DNA of 15,136 nucleotides from Eubacterium sp. GTDB taxonomy: Bacteria; Bacillota; Clostridia; Lachnospirales; Lachnospiraceae. The translations under genes and the position numbers were made by a program. The notes beneath the pieces are model-generated. The model was given only the letters and a program-made list of their open reading frames with translations. It was not told where the DNA came from and ran no database searches. This document shows, piece by piece, positions 6,671 to 14,140 of the stretch. Where the stretch lies: the NCBI GenBank assembly GCA_017616955.1, contig JAFZXD010000069.1, forward strand, positions 1 to 15,136. The letters are read 5' to 3'. Each line of letters starts with the position of its first letter. Position 1 is the first letter of the stretch.

Positions 6671-9340
6671 TTATAATTTCTTTCTTCCCTCTTCCAGTTC
6701 TTTCTGATATCTGAGCATCTCTTCGTATATTCTCTTACAGTTATTTCTGTCATCATACTCAAAGAAATCATCAGCTCTCATCCTGTATATTTCTTTCATC
6801 TCACAGCCATCTTTCATATAGTCGATAAGAAGTGAAACCAGTTCATCTTTCTTTCTGACTATCTCCCCAAATGCCATGGTGTCATAGTGAAATGTTCCTT
6901 CTTCGTAATGCGCTTCCAGTTCTTCCGGATGATAATATACGAGAGGTTTTCTCATATAAGCAAAGTCAAACTGGATACCGCTGTAATCTGTTACCATCAG
7001 ACTTGACTCACAAAACATCTTCTCATAGCTCATATCACCCACAGAAGGAATGATATCCACATAGTCGTTTGAGTCGAAGTCACCTGCCTGCGGGCTTACT
7101 ATCGGATGAAGCACATAGGCTATTCTGTAACCGTATCTCTCAGCGGCCTCAATAAGTTTCTTATCATTGATAAGCGAATTATATACCTTAAAATATTCCG
7201 TATCCTTGAAGAATGGATTGTAGTCTCTCTCCACACCTTCGTTCTTACTGACAAGCATGGCCGACTGCATTCTCCAGGTCGGAGATATCATGATCTGTTT
7301 CTTATCCCTGTTCTCCAGTCCGTCATACCTCGGAACACCGGTAAGTTTGAGCGCGTCGTAGCCTTCGTAATCATAGACCGGATGCATAAGGTTTTCTATC
7401 TCATACTTTGATGCACAGAAATACAACCTCGTGTTATCCCTGAGTCTCTGCTGAGCAAGAGCTATCTTCTGAACAGATAAACCATGCTGAACACATACCG
7501 TATGAAAATCAACTATTCCCCTTACATATCTTGAATTCTCCAGATAATAATCATTGAATGCAAATACAGTGGAATTGGATACTATCATCATATTCGCATT
7601 AAGGAAAATCAGCCTATGAAGGAAGCTTCCCCTCTTCAGAGGCTTATATCCTTCTTCCACCAGTCTCTTATAATCTGAAGCAGATTCATCCAGAAGATAG
7701 TATAGTTTGTCCGGTGCTTTCAAATCCTTGTTATCTTCGTTTTTTTCAGATAACATTTTCGAAGCATATTTATACAGATATTCGGACGAATCTCCACCCT
7801 TATATATCTTATCGAAGAACATCCAGATATTCTTCTTGGCAAAGTAAGGTCTGGTCACGACCCAAGCTGCTCTAAGCAGTAAAAATTTAAAGCGGTGCAA
7901 CTGAAATGAACTCAGAAGTTCAAAGCCTATCCCAAGTTCCTTTGCTGCCATCTTCAGCCAACTATAATTCACAATCTTTATTCCTGTAACTATTCTCCCG
8001 CCATTCAGAGACATTTCCTGTTCGGTAAGCGCAAGATACTTATCAAAATGCCAATAAGTATTTACAGGATAAGCTGCAAGTCTGCTTGTATGAGACTTGA
8101 ATTCAAACGCTATCGCGTATTCTTTTTCGTCATATTCTATACAGAAACTGATTGTTTTGTCCTTAGATTCTTCCGAGCTAATCGGAATGCTGACATGGAA
8201 CGGATATCTCTTATAAGCCGACTCACCGAAATACTTGGTAAGAGAATATCTGTCACACCAAACCGGTTCGTATTTTTTGCCACAGAACTTAAAATAGTAT
8301 TTTATCTCTTCTTTATCTAATGAATCCGGGAAAGAGCCATCGATTTCCAGGTTCCCGTTTTTATATTCCATAAACTGGATATTACATCTGAGTCTTGAAG
8401 AACTGTATATCGGAACATTTCCCTTCATGATAAAAAGCGTTGGATAATTCACACCTATAACATGATGGAATTCATCCGAATGCTCGCCCATATAATCCAG
8501 CGCACTCTCCTCCGAATCAAATCCCATATATCGGATTCCCTGCTCAGCTCCGAGTTTCTGAGTATCATACTTAAGCCTGAGCAGCATTCGGCTAAACTGA
8601 TAATCTCTTGCATACACGGGATAACGATATGCATTCATGATTATCTCATCATCTATAAACTGAAGAGCTTCCACTATCTTGCTTCTGTACTTCAGATTCT
8701 CTTCACCCGACAGAACATGTTTATTGGCATTATTCTTATTCGCATTCAATCTGCAAGTGATGTAATACATAGCATAGAATTGAATATAATAAGGTATCTC
8801 TCCCTTAGAATCATATTCCGTCAACAGCGGGATCAGATGCTGTGTCATATCCGGTATATACCAGGTCTTGTCATATACACCCTCAAATTCTACGAGGTTT
8901 CCGTCTCCCGGATCCCCCTGCTTATATTGATACCCGGCTTCTGTTATAAACTGTCTTCCATCAATCAATCGAATAAGGAACTCCGCTTCATAACTGTAAG
9001 TCAGGTTTTTATTCAGTCGAAGTCGTTCTCCCGACTCCTTCTCCATCTCCACTACAGACTCGAGTCTGATCATAACTCCGCAGATTCTGTCCGGAAACTG
9101 AAAGAACTTCTTTGGCGTAGCAAGTACTGCAGTTTCATTTGCATCCAGAATATCTGCAAGCTTTTCTGCCATTTCCCATGCTGCGTCGATTCCTTTTTCT
9201 TTTTTCTTAAATACATCCCTTTCAGATACAACAAGAAGATACCCTTCCTTATGAGTATCCAAAAAACCGTTAAACTCTTCTATAAATGCATCACGGTCAT
9301 TTTTCGTAATGATCGATATTTTGCCTTTGGCCAAAGCCAT
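6671..9340 (-). CDS. CDP-glycerol:polyol-phosphate glycerophosphotransferase family protein
   Basis: An 889-residue protein whose C-terminal half (about 570-880) is a TagF/TagB-type glycerophosphotransferase (Glyphos_transf family). Such enzymes move glycerol-phosphate (or a similar polyol phosphate) from a CDP donor onto a surface polymer at the inner membrane face. Visible motifs are VQHGLSVQK (H619), FCASKYE, ISPTWR, VLHPIV (H745) and VTDYSGIQFDFAYMRKPLVYY (starting about 783). The order and spacing match the two catalytic histidines and CDP-binding segment of TagF. Residues 1-160 look like a decayed GT-A glycosyltransferase module: it opens with ISIIT and has SERD where DxD is expected. 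Residues 300-420 are beta-rich. GGGAGG sits only 3 nt before the ATG; a TTG at codon 3 (9 nt spacing) is a possible alternative start. It is the first gene of the operon with the J-TPR and hscC genes. The exact substrate is not determinable here. Confidence 0.85.
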   Translation of the reverse strand: MALAKGKISIITKNDRDAFIEEFNGFLDTHKEGYLLVVSERDVFKKKEKGIDAAWEMAEKLADILDANETAVLATPKKFFQFPDRICGVMIRLESVVEMEKESGERLRLNKNLTYSYEAEFLIRLIDGRQFITEAGYQYKQGDPGDGNLVEFEGVYDKTWYIPDMTQHLIPLLTEYDSKGEIPYYIQFYAMYYITCRLNANKNNANKHVLSGEENLKYRSKIVEALQFIDDEIIMNAYRYPVYARDYQFSRMLLRLKYDTQKLGAEQGIRYMGFDSEESALDYMGEHSDEFHHVIGVNYPTLFIMKGNVPIYSSSRLRCNIQFMEYKNGNLEIDGSFPDSLDKEEIKYYFKFCGKKYEPVWCDRYSLTKYFGESAYKRYPFHVSIPISSEESKDKTISFCIEYDEKEYAIAFEFKSHTSRLAAYPVNTYWHFDKYLALTEQEMSLNGGRIVTGIKIVNYSWLKMAAKELGIGFELLSSFQLHRFKFLLLRAAWVVTRPYFAKKNIWMFFDKIYKGGDSSEYLYKYASKMLSEKNEDNKDLKAPDKLYYLLDESASDYKRLVEEGYKPLKRGSFLHRLIFLNANMMIVSNSTVFAFNDYYLENSRYVRGIVDFHTVCVQHGLSVQKIALAQQRLRDNTRLYFCASKYEIENLMHPVYDYEGYDALKLTGVPRYDGLENRDKKQIMISPTWRMQSAMLVSKNEGVERDYNPFFKDTEYFKVYNSLINDKKLIEAAERYGYRIAYVLHPIVSPQAGDFDSNDYVDIIPSVGDMSYEKMFCESSLMVTDYSGIQFDFAYMRKPLVYYHPEELEAHYEEGTFHYDTMAFGEIVRKKDELVSLLIDYMKDGCEMKEIYRMRADDFFEYDDRNNCKRIYEEMLRYQKELEEGRKKL

Positions 9341-9370
9341 CTTCCTCCCAAATATTTTTCTTCTAACAAG

Positions 9371-9422
9371 AAAAAGGGACAGATTGTCTGACCTTTGATT
9401 CTACAAGGTTAGACCCCGTCCC
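9371..9422 (-). terminator. Terminator-like hairpin after ridA, just before the chaperone operon
   Basis: On the minus strand GGGAC (9418-9422) pairs with GTCCC (9376-9380). The inner arms GTCTAACCTT and AAGGTCAGAC pair apart from one A-C mismatch, around a 9-nt loop, and TTTTT (9375-9371) follows. Read on the plus strand the mismatch becomes a G-U pair and seven T residues follow (9426-9432), so it could act both ways. It begins 15 nt after the ridA stop and ends about 30 nt before the glycerophosphotransferase ATG. That leaves almost no room for a separate promoter, so it may be a leaky terminator or attenuator. Confidence 0.78.
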
Positions 9423-9437
9423 GCATTTTTTTCCTGA

Positions 9438-9815
9438 TTAAATCTCAGCTATAGCTTCCATCTCAATAAGTACATCTTTTGGAAGTCTTGCAACTTCTAC
9501 ACAACTTCTTGCAGGAAAATCTTTTGTAAAATACTTTGCATAGATTTCATTTACCTTAGCAAAGTCATCCATATTCTTTATAAATACTACTGTCTTAACT
9601 ACTTTATCAAGTGAAGTACCTGATGCCTCAAGAAGCGCCTTCACATTCTCAAGTGCACGCTCAGCCTGAACTTCGATTCCACCTTCAACAAGTGTGTTAG
9701 TTGCAGGATCGATAGGGATCATACCTGATGTGAAAAGCAGATTTCCGATCTGTACTGCCTGTGAATAAGGTCCGATTGCTGCAGGTGCCTTGTCTGTTGC
9801 TATTATCTTTTTCAT
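9438..9815 (-). CDS. ridA: RidA family reactive intermediate/imine deaminase
   Basis: A 125-residue YjgF/YER057c/UK114 protein, a trimeric cytoplasmic enzyme. It hydrolyses 2-aminoacrylate-type enamines/imines released by PLP enzymes to 2-ketoacids and ammonia, which protects PLP enzymes from damage. Family signatures seen are APAAIGPYSQAV (Y17 near the active site), FTSGMIPIDP, the helical QAERALENVKALLEASG and the C-terminal PARSCVEVARLPKDVLIEMEAIA with substrate-carboxylate arginine R103, C105 and E118. Length is typical. The start at 9815 (MKKIIATDKAP) is chosen because GGGAGG lies 8 nt upstream; a longer reading from 9863 adds 16 residues with no family similarity and no ribosome site. 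It has its own likely promoter and terminator. Confidence 0.94.
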   Translation of the reverse strand: MKKIIATDKAPAAIGPYSQAVQIGNLLFTSGMIPIDPATNTLVEGGIEVQAERALENVKALLEASGTSLDKVVKTVVFIKNMDDFAKVNEIYAKYFTKDFPARSCVEVARLPKDVLIEMEAIAEI

Positions 9816-9873
9816 AATATATTCCTCCCTAAATAAGTCTCCAAACGAAGAATCTTTTTTCAAATCTTATAAC

Positions 9874-9902
9874 AGTATAAATCCATATCCGTTTTAAATC
9901 AA
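9874..9902 (-). promoter_or_regulatory. Putative ridA promoter
   Basis: TTGATT (9897-9902), a 17-nt spacer and TATACT (9874-9879) on the minus strand give a start near 9867 and a leader of about 52 nt. The -35 lies in the last two codons of the cvfB winged-helix coding sequence. Confidence 0.5.
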
Positions 9903-10808
9903 CTCTATGCCATTTTCCTTGATCTCGATCCGGCCTTCCTTGAGCAGTCTTCCGACAGCTCTCTTAAATGCATTCTTACTGATACCGAACTCTTTCTTTA
10001 TCAGTTCCGCATCGGCCTTATCATTAAATGGCAGATGTCCGCCGTAACTTTCTATGATATCCAGGACCATAGCCGCATCCTTTTACATCTGCTGTGGGAT
10101 CTCATCTCTCATAGCAAGATCCATCTTTCCATCATCTCTGATCTTAACGATACGACAGTTCACCTCATCACCCACATAGAGATTCTCAAATATCTCACTG
10201 GAATGAATAAGTCCGGAACTTCCATAAACAGGAGTCTCGCCGTCACTCAGATTTATCGCCACAAATGCACCGAAATCTTTCTTTACATTATAAACAACTC
10301 CGCTTATGTGATCTCCCTTCTTAAGCTCACCGAATTCCTTTCCTTCTGCCGCTTTGCTTAATACGTCTGAGATCTTCATAGATGCCGCAAGTCTCCCTGA
10401 CTTATCTATATATAACTTAACAAGGTATGATTTCTCCTGCTGTACCTTGATAGTCTGTTCCTTAAATGGCAGGAACAGATCTCTTGAAAGTCCCCAGTCG
10501 AGAAATGCCCCTATATCACCAACTGACTTAACCTTAAGTCTTCGGATCTCTCCAAGAGTTATGAGCGGTTCATGTGTTGTCGCAATAGGTCTGTCTTCAG
10601 AATCACGATATATAAATACACGTACATTATCGCCCTCTTCACATCCTTCCGGAATCTGTCTTGTCGGAAGCAGTACATCCATAGTTTCAGGTTCATCACC
10701 ATCCACCGACTTCTTCCAAGTCCTTACCAATCCTTTTCCATCCGTAAGATATGCTCCCACATCTTTGATCCTATCTATTCTCAGAGTATTCCATCTTCCA
10801 AGTTCCAT
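9894..10808 (-). pseudogene. cvfB-like gene interrupted by one in-frame stop (full span)
   Basis: The full ancestral gene would be about 303 codons plus the terminal stop at 9894-9896, matching the usual 280-300 residue CvfB/YitL length. After codon 241 the frame meets TAA at 10083-10085. Reading straight on without a frame change gives 62 further codons beginning KDAAMVLDIIESYGGHLPFN and continuing with FGISKNAFKRAVGRLLKEG. This is the conserved C-terminal winged helix of CvfB (compare the usual DYL..GGFLPLNDKS..FGMSKK.FKKALG pattern). A single base change from GAA, AAA or CAA would make the stop. Conservation after the stop argues for a very recent mutation, a sequencing error or translational readthrough. 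An ATG at 10070 could restart translation, but no ribosome site precedes it. Confidence 0.82.
10083..10808 (-). CDS. cvfB: CvfB/YitL-like S1 RNA-binding protein, truncated before the winged helix
   Basis: The open part encodes 241 residues with three S1-type OB folds. The first (about 5-75) is atypical, with an insertion around GLVRTWKKSVDGDEPETM before VLLPTRQIPEGCEEGD. The second (about 90-150) has VGDIGAFLDWGLSRDLFLPF. The third (about 160-238) has VYNVKKDFGAFVAI and SGLIHSSEI and ends in KMDLAMRD. CvfB-family proteins bind RNA and affect virulence or stress gene expression in firmicutes; a direct target cannot be read here. AGGA lies about 8 nt before the ATG, and an extended -10 promoter precedes it. 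The winged-helix domain is cut off by the TAA at 10083-10085 (see the full-span entry). It is divergent from the symporter gene. Confidence 0.85.
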   Translation of the reverse strand: MELGRWNTLRIDRIKDVGAYLTDGKGLVRTWKKSVDGDEPETMDVLLPTRQIPEGCEEGDNVRVFIYRDSEDRPIATTHEPLITLGEIRRLKVKSVGDIGAFLDWGLSRDLFLPFKEQTIKVQQEKSYLVKLYIDKSGRLAASMKISDVLSKAAEGKEFGELKKGDHISGVVYNVKKDFGAFVAINLSDGETPVYGSSGLIHSSEIFENLYVGDEVNCRIVKIRDDGKMDLAMRDEIPQQM

Positions 10809-10841
10809 ATATTATTCCTACTTCCTTTACTGATGTTCTGC

Positions 10842-10870
10842 AGTATATCACAGATTGCCCCTTTTTTCTA
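10842..10870 (-). promoter_or_regulatory. Putative extended -10 promoter of the cvfB-like gene
   Basis: TGATATACT (10850-10842) is an extended -10, with TG one base before TATACT. A weak -35, TAGAAA (10865-10870), lies 17 nt upstream. The predicted start near 10835 leaves a leader of about 27 nt. Confidence 0.6.
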
Positions 10871-10893
10871 TATTTACTATTATCCTGCAATGC

Positions 10894-10921
10894 TTGACTT
10901 TTACTTTATTCGATGTATAAT
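10894..10921 (+). promoter_or_regulatory. Strong promoter of the sodium:solute symporter gene
   Basis: TTGACT (10894-10899), a 16-nt spacer and the perfect -10 TATAAT (10916-10921) give a start near 10928 and a leader of about 70 nt. This is the best sigma-A-type promoter in the window. It is divergent from, and about 75 bp from, the cvfB promoter. Confidence 0.8.
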
Positions 10922-10926
10922 ACACT

Positions 10927-10981
10927 TTAGTGCGTTAAATCGCTAGCGTACTAAGAATAAAACTGTAGCCTAACGGTTACA
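10927..10981 (+). promoter_or_regulatory. Two inverted repeats in the symporter leader
   Basis: TTAGTGCG (10927-10934) can pair with CGTACTAA (10947-10954), with one G-U pair, around a 12-nt loop; it overlaps the predicted transcription start and could be an operator. A second hairpin, TGTAGCC-TAAC-GGTTACA (10964-10981), stops 2 nt before the AGGAG ribosome site at 10984-10988. No known riboswitch class was recognised. Both structures are short and their role is unproven. Confidence 0.4.
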
Positions 10982-10997
10982 AAAGGAGACAGAAAAA

Positions 10998-12566
10998 ATG
11001 GCTATCAAAATCATTCTTCTAATCATCTTCTTTGCTACTATGATGGCAATAGGTATCTATTCACGTAACAAAGCAAAGAATGTAAACGACTATGTACTTG
11101 GAGGACGTACAGTAGGTCCATGGATCTCAGCATTTGCTTTCGGTACATCATACTTTTCATCAGTAGTATTCATCGGATACGCTGGACAGTTCGGTTGGAA
11201 ATTCGGACTTGCTTCTACTTGGATCGGTATCGGAAATGCATTCATAGGAAGTCTTCTTGCATGGCTTATTCTTGGCCGTAGAACAAGACTTATGACACAG
11301 CAGCTTGATGCAAAGACAATGCCTGAGTACTTCGGAAAAAGATTTGATTCAAAATCACTTCGTATCGTCGGATCACTTATAGCATTTATCTTCCTCGTAC
11401 CTTATACAGCAGGTGTTTACAATGGTCTCTCAAGACTTTTTGGTATGGCCTTCTCTATAGATTATCGTATATGTGTTATCATCATGGCACTTCTCACAGG
11501 AGCATACGTTGTGATCGGTGGTTACATGGCTACTGCTCTTAATGACTTTGTACAGGGTATCATCATGCTTATCGGAATCTGTGCTGTTATCGGTGCAGTT
11601 CTTGCAGGTCAGGGCGGATTCCTGAATGCAGTAAAAGAGCTTTCCATCATTGAAACAGACCCTTCAGTTACAACTGCTGCACTTGCAGACAGTAAGGGAC
11701 TTTTCGCAAGCATGTTTGGACCTGACCCACTCAGTCTTCTCGGTGTAGTTATCCTTACATCACTTGGTACTTGGGGACTTCCACAGATGGTACAGAAGTT
11801 CTATGCTATCAAAGATGAGAAAGCTGTTAAGACAGGAACTGTTGTTTCAACATTTTTCGCTATCATCATCGCCGGTGGATGCTACTTCCTCGGAGGATTT
11901 GGTCGTCTCTTCGCTAACTGCGAAGGAGTTATCGAAACTGCAGCTGATGGTACTGTAAAGGTTGCTTACGACAATATCGTTCCATCAATGCTTTCAACAC
12001 TTCCAGATATTCTTATCGGTGTCGTAGTAGTACTTGTTTTCTCAGCTTCAATGTCAACACTTTCATCACTGGTTCTTACATCAAGTTCAACACTTACACT
12101 TGATCTTATCAAACCACTTATGAAAAAAGACCTTAAAGAGAAGACTCAGCTTAGACTTATGCAGGGACTTGTAATGTTCTTCATTATCATTTCCGTAGTT
12201 ATAGCATTTAACCCTCCTACATTCATCGCTCAGCTCATGGGTGTTTCATGGGGAGCACTTGCAGGAGCATTCCTTGCACCATTCATGTATGGTCTCTACA
12301 GCAAGAAGATAACAAAGGCTTCAGTTTGGGCAAGCTACATCGTCGGAGTTGGTTTCACACTTGCTAATATGATCGCTACAAAGGCAGGAAACCCAATCAT
12401 TGCTTCTCCTATCAATGCAGGAGCCGCTACAATGATCGCAGGACTTATCATAGTTCCTATAATAAGCATTATTACTCCTAAGCCGGATCAGGCTAAGATA
12501 GATGCGATGTTTGCTATCTATGATCATAGAGTATCTGTTAAGGAAACAGAAAACCTCGGAGAATAA
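10998..12566 (+). CDS. Sodium:solute symporter (SSF/SSS family)
   Basis: A 522-residue polytopic membrane protein of normal family length (about 13 predicted segments, the first at residues 3-20). It should import an organic solute driven by the sodium gradient. Family features are YVLGGRTVGPWISAFAFGTSY (32-52, the unwound helix region of the LeuT fold), GGYMATALNDFVQGIIM (174-190, SSF signature region), TSLGTWGLPQMVQKFYAIKD (254-273) and FSASMSTLSSLVLTSSS (348-364, serine/threonine-rich helix that supplies the Na2 site). The substrate (proline, pantothenate, sugar, nucleobase or other) cannot be assigned. AGGAG lies 9 nt before the ATG. It is monocistronic, with its own promoter and terminator. 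Codon use looks more restricted than in the chaperone operon, consistent with high expression (by eye). Confidence 0.92.
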   Translation: MAIKIILLIIFFATMMAIGIYSRNKAKNVNDYVLGGRTVGPWISAFAFGTSYFSSVVFIGYAGQFGWKFGLASTWIGIGNAFIGSLLAWLILGRRTRLMTQQLDAKTMPEYFGKRFDSKSLRIVGSLIAFIFLVPYTAGVYNGLSRLFGMAFSIDYRICVIIMALLTGAYVVIGGYMATALNDFVQGIIMLIGICAVIGAVLAGQGGFLNAVKELSIIETDPSVTTAALADSKGLFASMFGPDPLSLLGVVILTSLGTWGLPQMVQKFYAIKDEKAVKTGTVVSTFFAIIIAGGCYFLGGFGRLFANCEGVIETAADGTVKVAYDNIVPSMLSTLPDILIGVVVVLVFSASMSTLSSLVLTSSSTLTLDLIKPLMKKDLKEKTQLRLMQGLVMFFIIISVVIAFNPPTFIAQLMGVSWGALAGAFLAPFMYGLYSKKITKASVWASYIVGVGFTLANMIATKAGNPIIASPINAGAATMIAGLIIVPIISIITPKPDQAKIDAMFAIYDHRVSVKETENLGE

Positions 12567-12601
12567 ATCATATTTCGATCACTATCAATAGATCAAACTA
12601 T

Positions 12602-12645
12602 AAACAAACACGGCAACCGATCAATCTCGGTTGCCGTGTTTGTTT
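12602..12645. terminator. Bidirectional rho-independent terminator
   Basis: A perfect 19-bp stem (12602-12620 with 12627-12645) around the 6-nt loop TCAATC. The outer stem is A/T-rich (AAACAAACACGG/CCGTGTTTGTTT), so each strand ends in a T-rich run. It sits 35 nt after the symporter stop and 37 nt after the stop of the convergent binding-protein gene, and serves both. Confidence 0.93.
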
Positions 12646-12682
12646 TGCTTATGTGCTATTCAATGTATACTCACATTACTTA

Positions 12683-14107
12683 TTATTTGTTAGCTTTATC
12701 AAGCGCCTTCTGAGCTGTCTCTGCTGCTTCATCAAGTGCTTCCTTAGCAGATATACCTTCAAGCTCTACCTTATCTGCTGCGATCTTAAGAGCATCGTAG
12801 ATCTCTCCGCCTGTTGGATCGATAGGTCTGATCGAAGCATGTGATGACTGTGTAAGAGGTACAAGGATCTGAGGATGATCCTGAGCATATTCCTTGAAGC
12901 TGTCTGTATCCTGTGCAGACTCTCTTACCGAAACATATCCTGTAGCAAGTGACCATGCAGCCTGATTCTCAGGATTTGTGAAATACTTCATGAAATCGTA
13001 TGCACCCTGTTTCTCTTCATCAGATGAAACACCAACGGATACAAGCTGTTTAGCTCTTGCTGTAGGAGCTGACTCTGAATCATCATCCCATGCAGGCTGC
13101 TCCATAGCTCCAACTACTGTAAAGTCAAGATCTGCCTGGTCACCACTTGAACCAACATATCCACCTGCTGTTCCGTCTACAGCATCATCCATTGTCTTAT
13201 ACCAGTATTCCCATCCCTGTCCACCGGAATGTACTGCCATTATCTCATCATCATGTATCCATGTACGGATGTCTTCCCAAACCTGTACCCACTCATCTGA
13301 ATTGATAAGAACTGTCTTTCCATCTTCACTGAGAAGCTGGGCTCCGTTTGAGAATGCGAAATCTATAAGGTTATCTTCATTCCACATAGGCTCCCAACCA
13401 TATGTAGCGATTCCTTCCTCTTTGATCTTCTTAGATAATTCTGCAAGATCCTGCCATGTCTTGATCGACTCCGGCTCAACTTCTGCTTTCTCAAATACTG
13501 CTCTGTTGTAGTACATGATCTGAGTAGAACCATATGCAGGAAGTGCATAAACCTTATCTCCGTCTACACCCTGATCAAAGAATACGCTGAGATAATCATC
13601 TTTATCAAAATCAGCATCTTCATTGATATACTGGCTGAGGTCAGTAAGCTGATCCTTCTTTGAAAGATTGTCTGCAGCCTCAACCTCGATAAGTGCGATG
13701 TCAGGAGCTACATTTCCGGCAATACCTGCCTGAAGCTTCTGATATGTCTCATCATAGTCAGCCTGCTGAACTGTTGTAACATAGTAGTCTGACTGAGATT
13801 TATTATACTCTGTAACAATATCCTGAATAACTCCTGCAGCTGTCTTACCACCTGCAAACCAAAACTCGAGCTCTGTTCTGTTTGATGTATCGATCGGGGC
13901 TTCTGTTGCAGTTGCCTTTGCAGGATCACTTTCTGTGTTTACTGATTCTGTCTCTATAACAGTATCAGCTTCCGTAACATCGTTTTCGTCTGTAGCACTT
14001 GCTGATGATGTGCTGATACCACAACCTGTAAAAAGGCCTGTCATCATAGCTGCACCAAGAACAAGTCCCAAACCTTTCTTTGCATTTGTCTTAATGTTTT
14101 TTCTCAT
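12683..14107 (-). CDS. ABC transporter sugar-binding lipoprotein (CUT1, UgpB/MalE-like)
   Basis: A 474-residue extracellular solute-binding protein, family 1. It has a signal peptide (KR-rich start, hydrophobic 12-26) and lipobox LFTGC with lipidated C29, so it is anchored outside the membrane. Residues 30-73 are a Ser/Thr/Glu-rich tether. The binding domain begins at about 74 (LEFWFAGG) and shows YQKLQAGIAGNVAPDIALIE, LPAYGSTQIMYYNRAVFEKA, TWQDLAELSKKIK and FMKYFTNPENQAAWSLATGYVSVRESA, as in glycerol-3-phosphate/oligosaccharide binders. The substrate is not assignable; a UgpB-like ligand is possible. AGGAG lies 7 nt before the ATG. It follows two permease genes, and the ATPase is not in the window (often a shared MsmK-type protein). 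Confidence 0.93.
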   Translation of the reverse strand: MRKNIKTNAKKGLGLVLGAAMMTGLFTGCGISTSSASATDENDVTEADTVIETESVNTESDPAKATATEAPIDTSNRTELEFWFAGGKTAAGVIQDIVTEYNKSQSDYYVTTVQQADYDETYQKLQAGIAGNVAPDIALIEVEAADNLSKKDQLTDLSQYINEDADFDKDDYLSVFFDQGVDGDKVYALPAYGSTQIMYYNRAVFEKAEVEPESIKTWQDLAELSKKIKEEGIATYGWEPMWNEDNLIDFAFSNGAQLLSEDGKTVLINSDEWVQVWEDIRTWIHDDEIMAVHSGGQGWEYWYKTMDDAVDGTAGGYVGSSGDQADLDFTVVGAMEQPAWDDDSESAPTARAKQLVSVGVSSDEEKQGAYDFMKYFTNPENQAAWSLATGYVSVRESAQDTDSFKEYAQDHPQILVPLTQSSHASIRPIDPTGGEIYDALKIAADKVELEGISAKEALDEAAETAQKALDKANK

Positions 14108-14140
14108 AATTTTCTCCTTTAAATATAAATAACTTTTTTA

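Noticed and set aside
8462..9391. Long open frame of 309 codons on the plus strand opposite the glycerophosphotransferase gene
   Set aside because: It is antisense to a clear protein family member, has no ribosome site, and its Ile/Leu/Ser/His-rich composition is that of a shadow frame.
9816..9863. Longer ridA start giving 16 extra residues
   Set aside because: The extension has no family similarity or ribosome site, while the internal ATG at 9815 has GGGAGG at 8 nt and the standard family N-terminus.
10035..10361. Plus-strand open frame of 108 codons across the interrupted cvfB region
   Set aside because: It is opposite to conserved S1 and winged-helix coding sequence and resembles no known protein.
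10927..10954. CIRCE heat-shock operator or known riboswitch in the symporter leader
   Set aside because: The arms TTAGTGCG/CGTACTAA do not match the CIRCE TTAGCACTC arms, and the short leader shows no recognisable riboswitch core.
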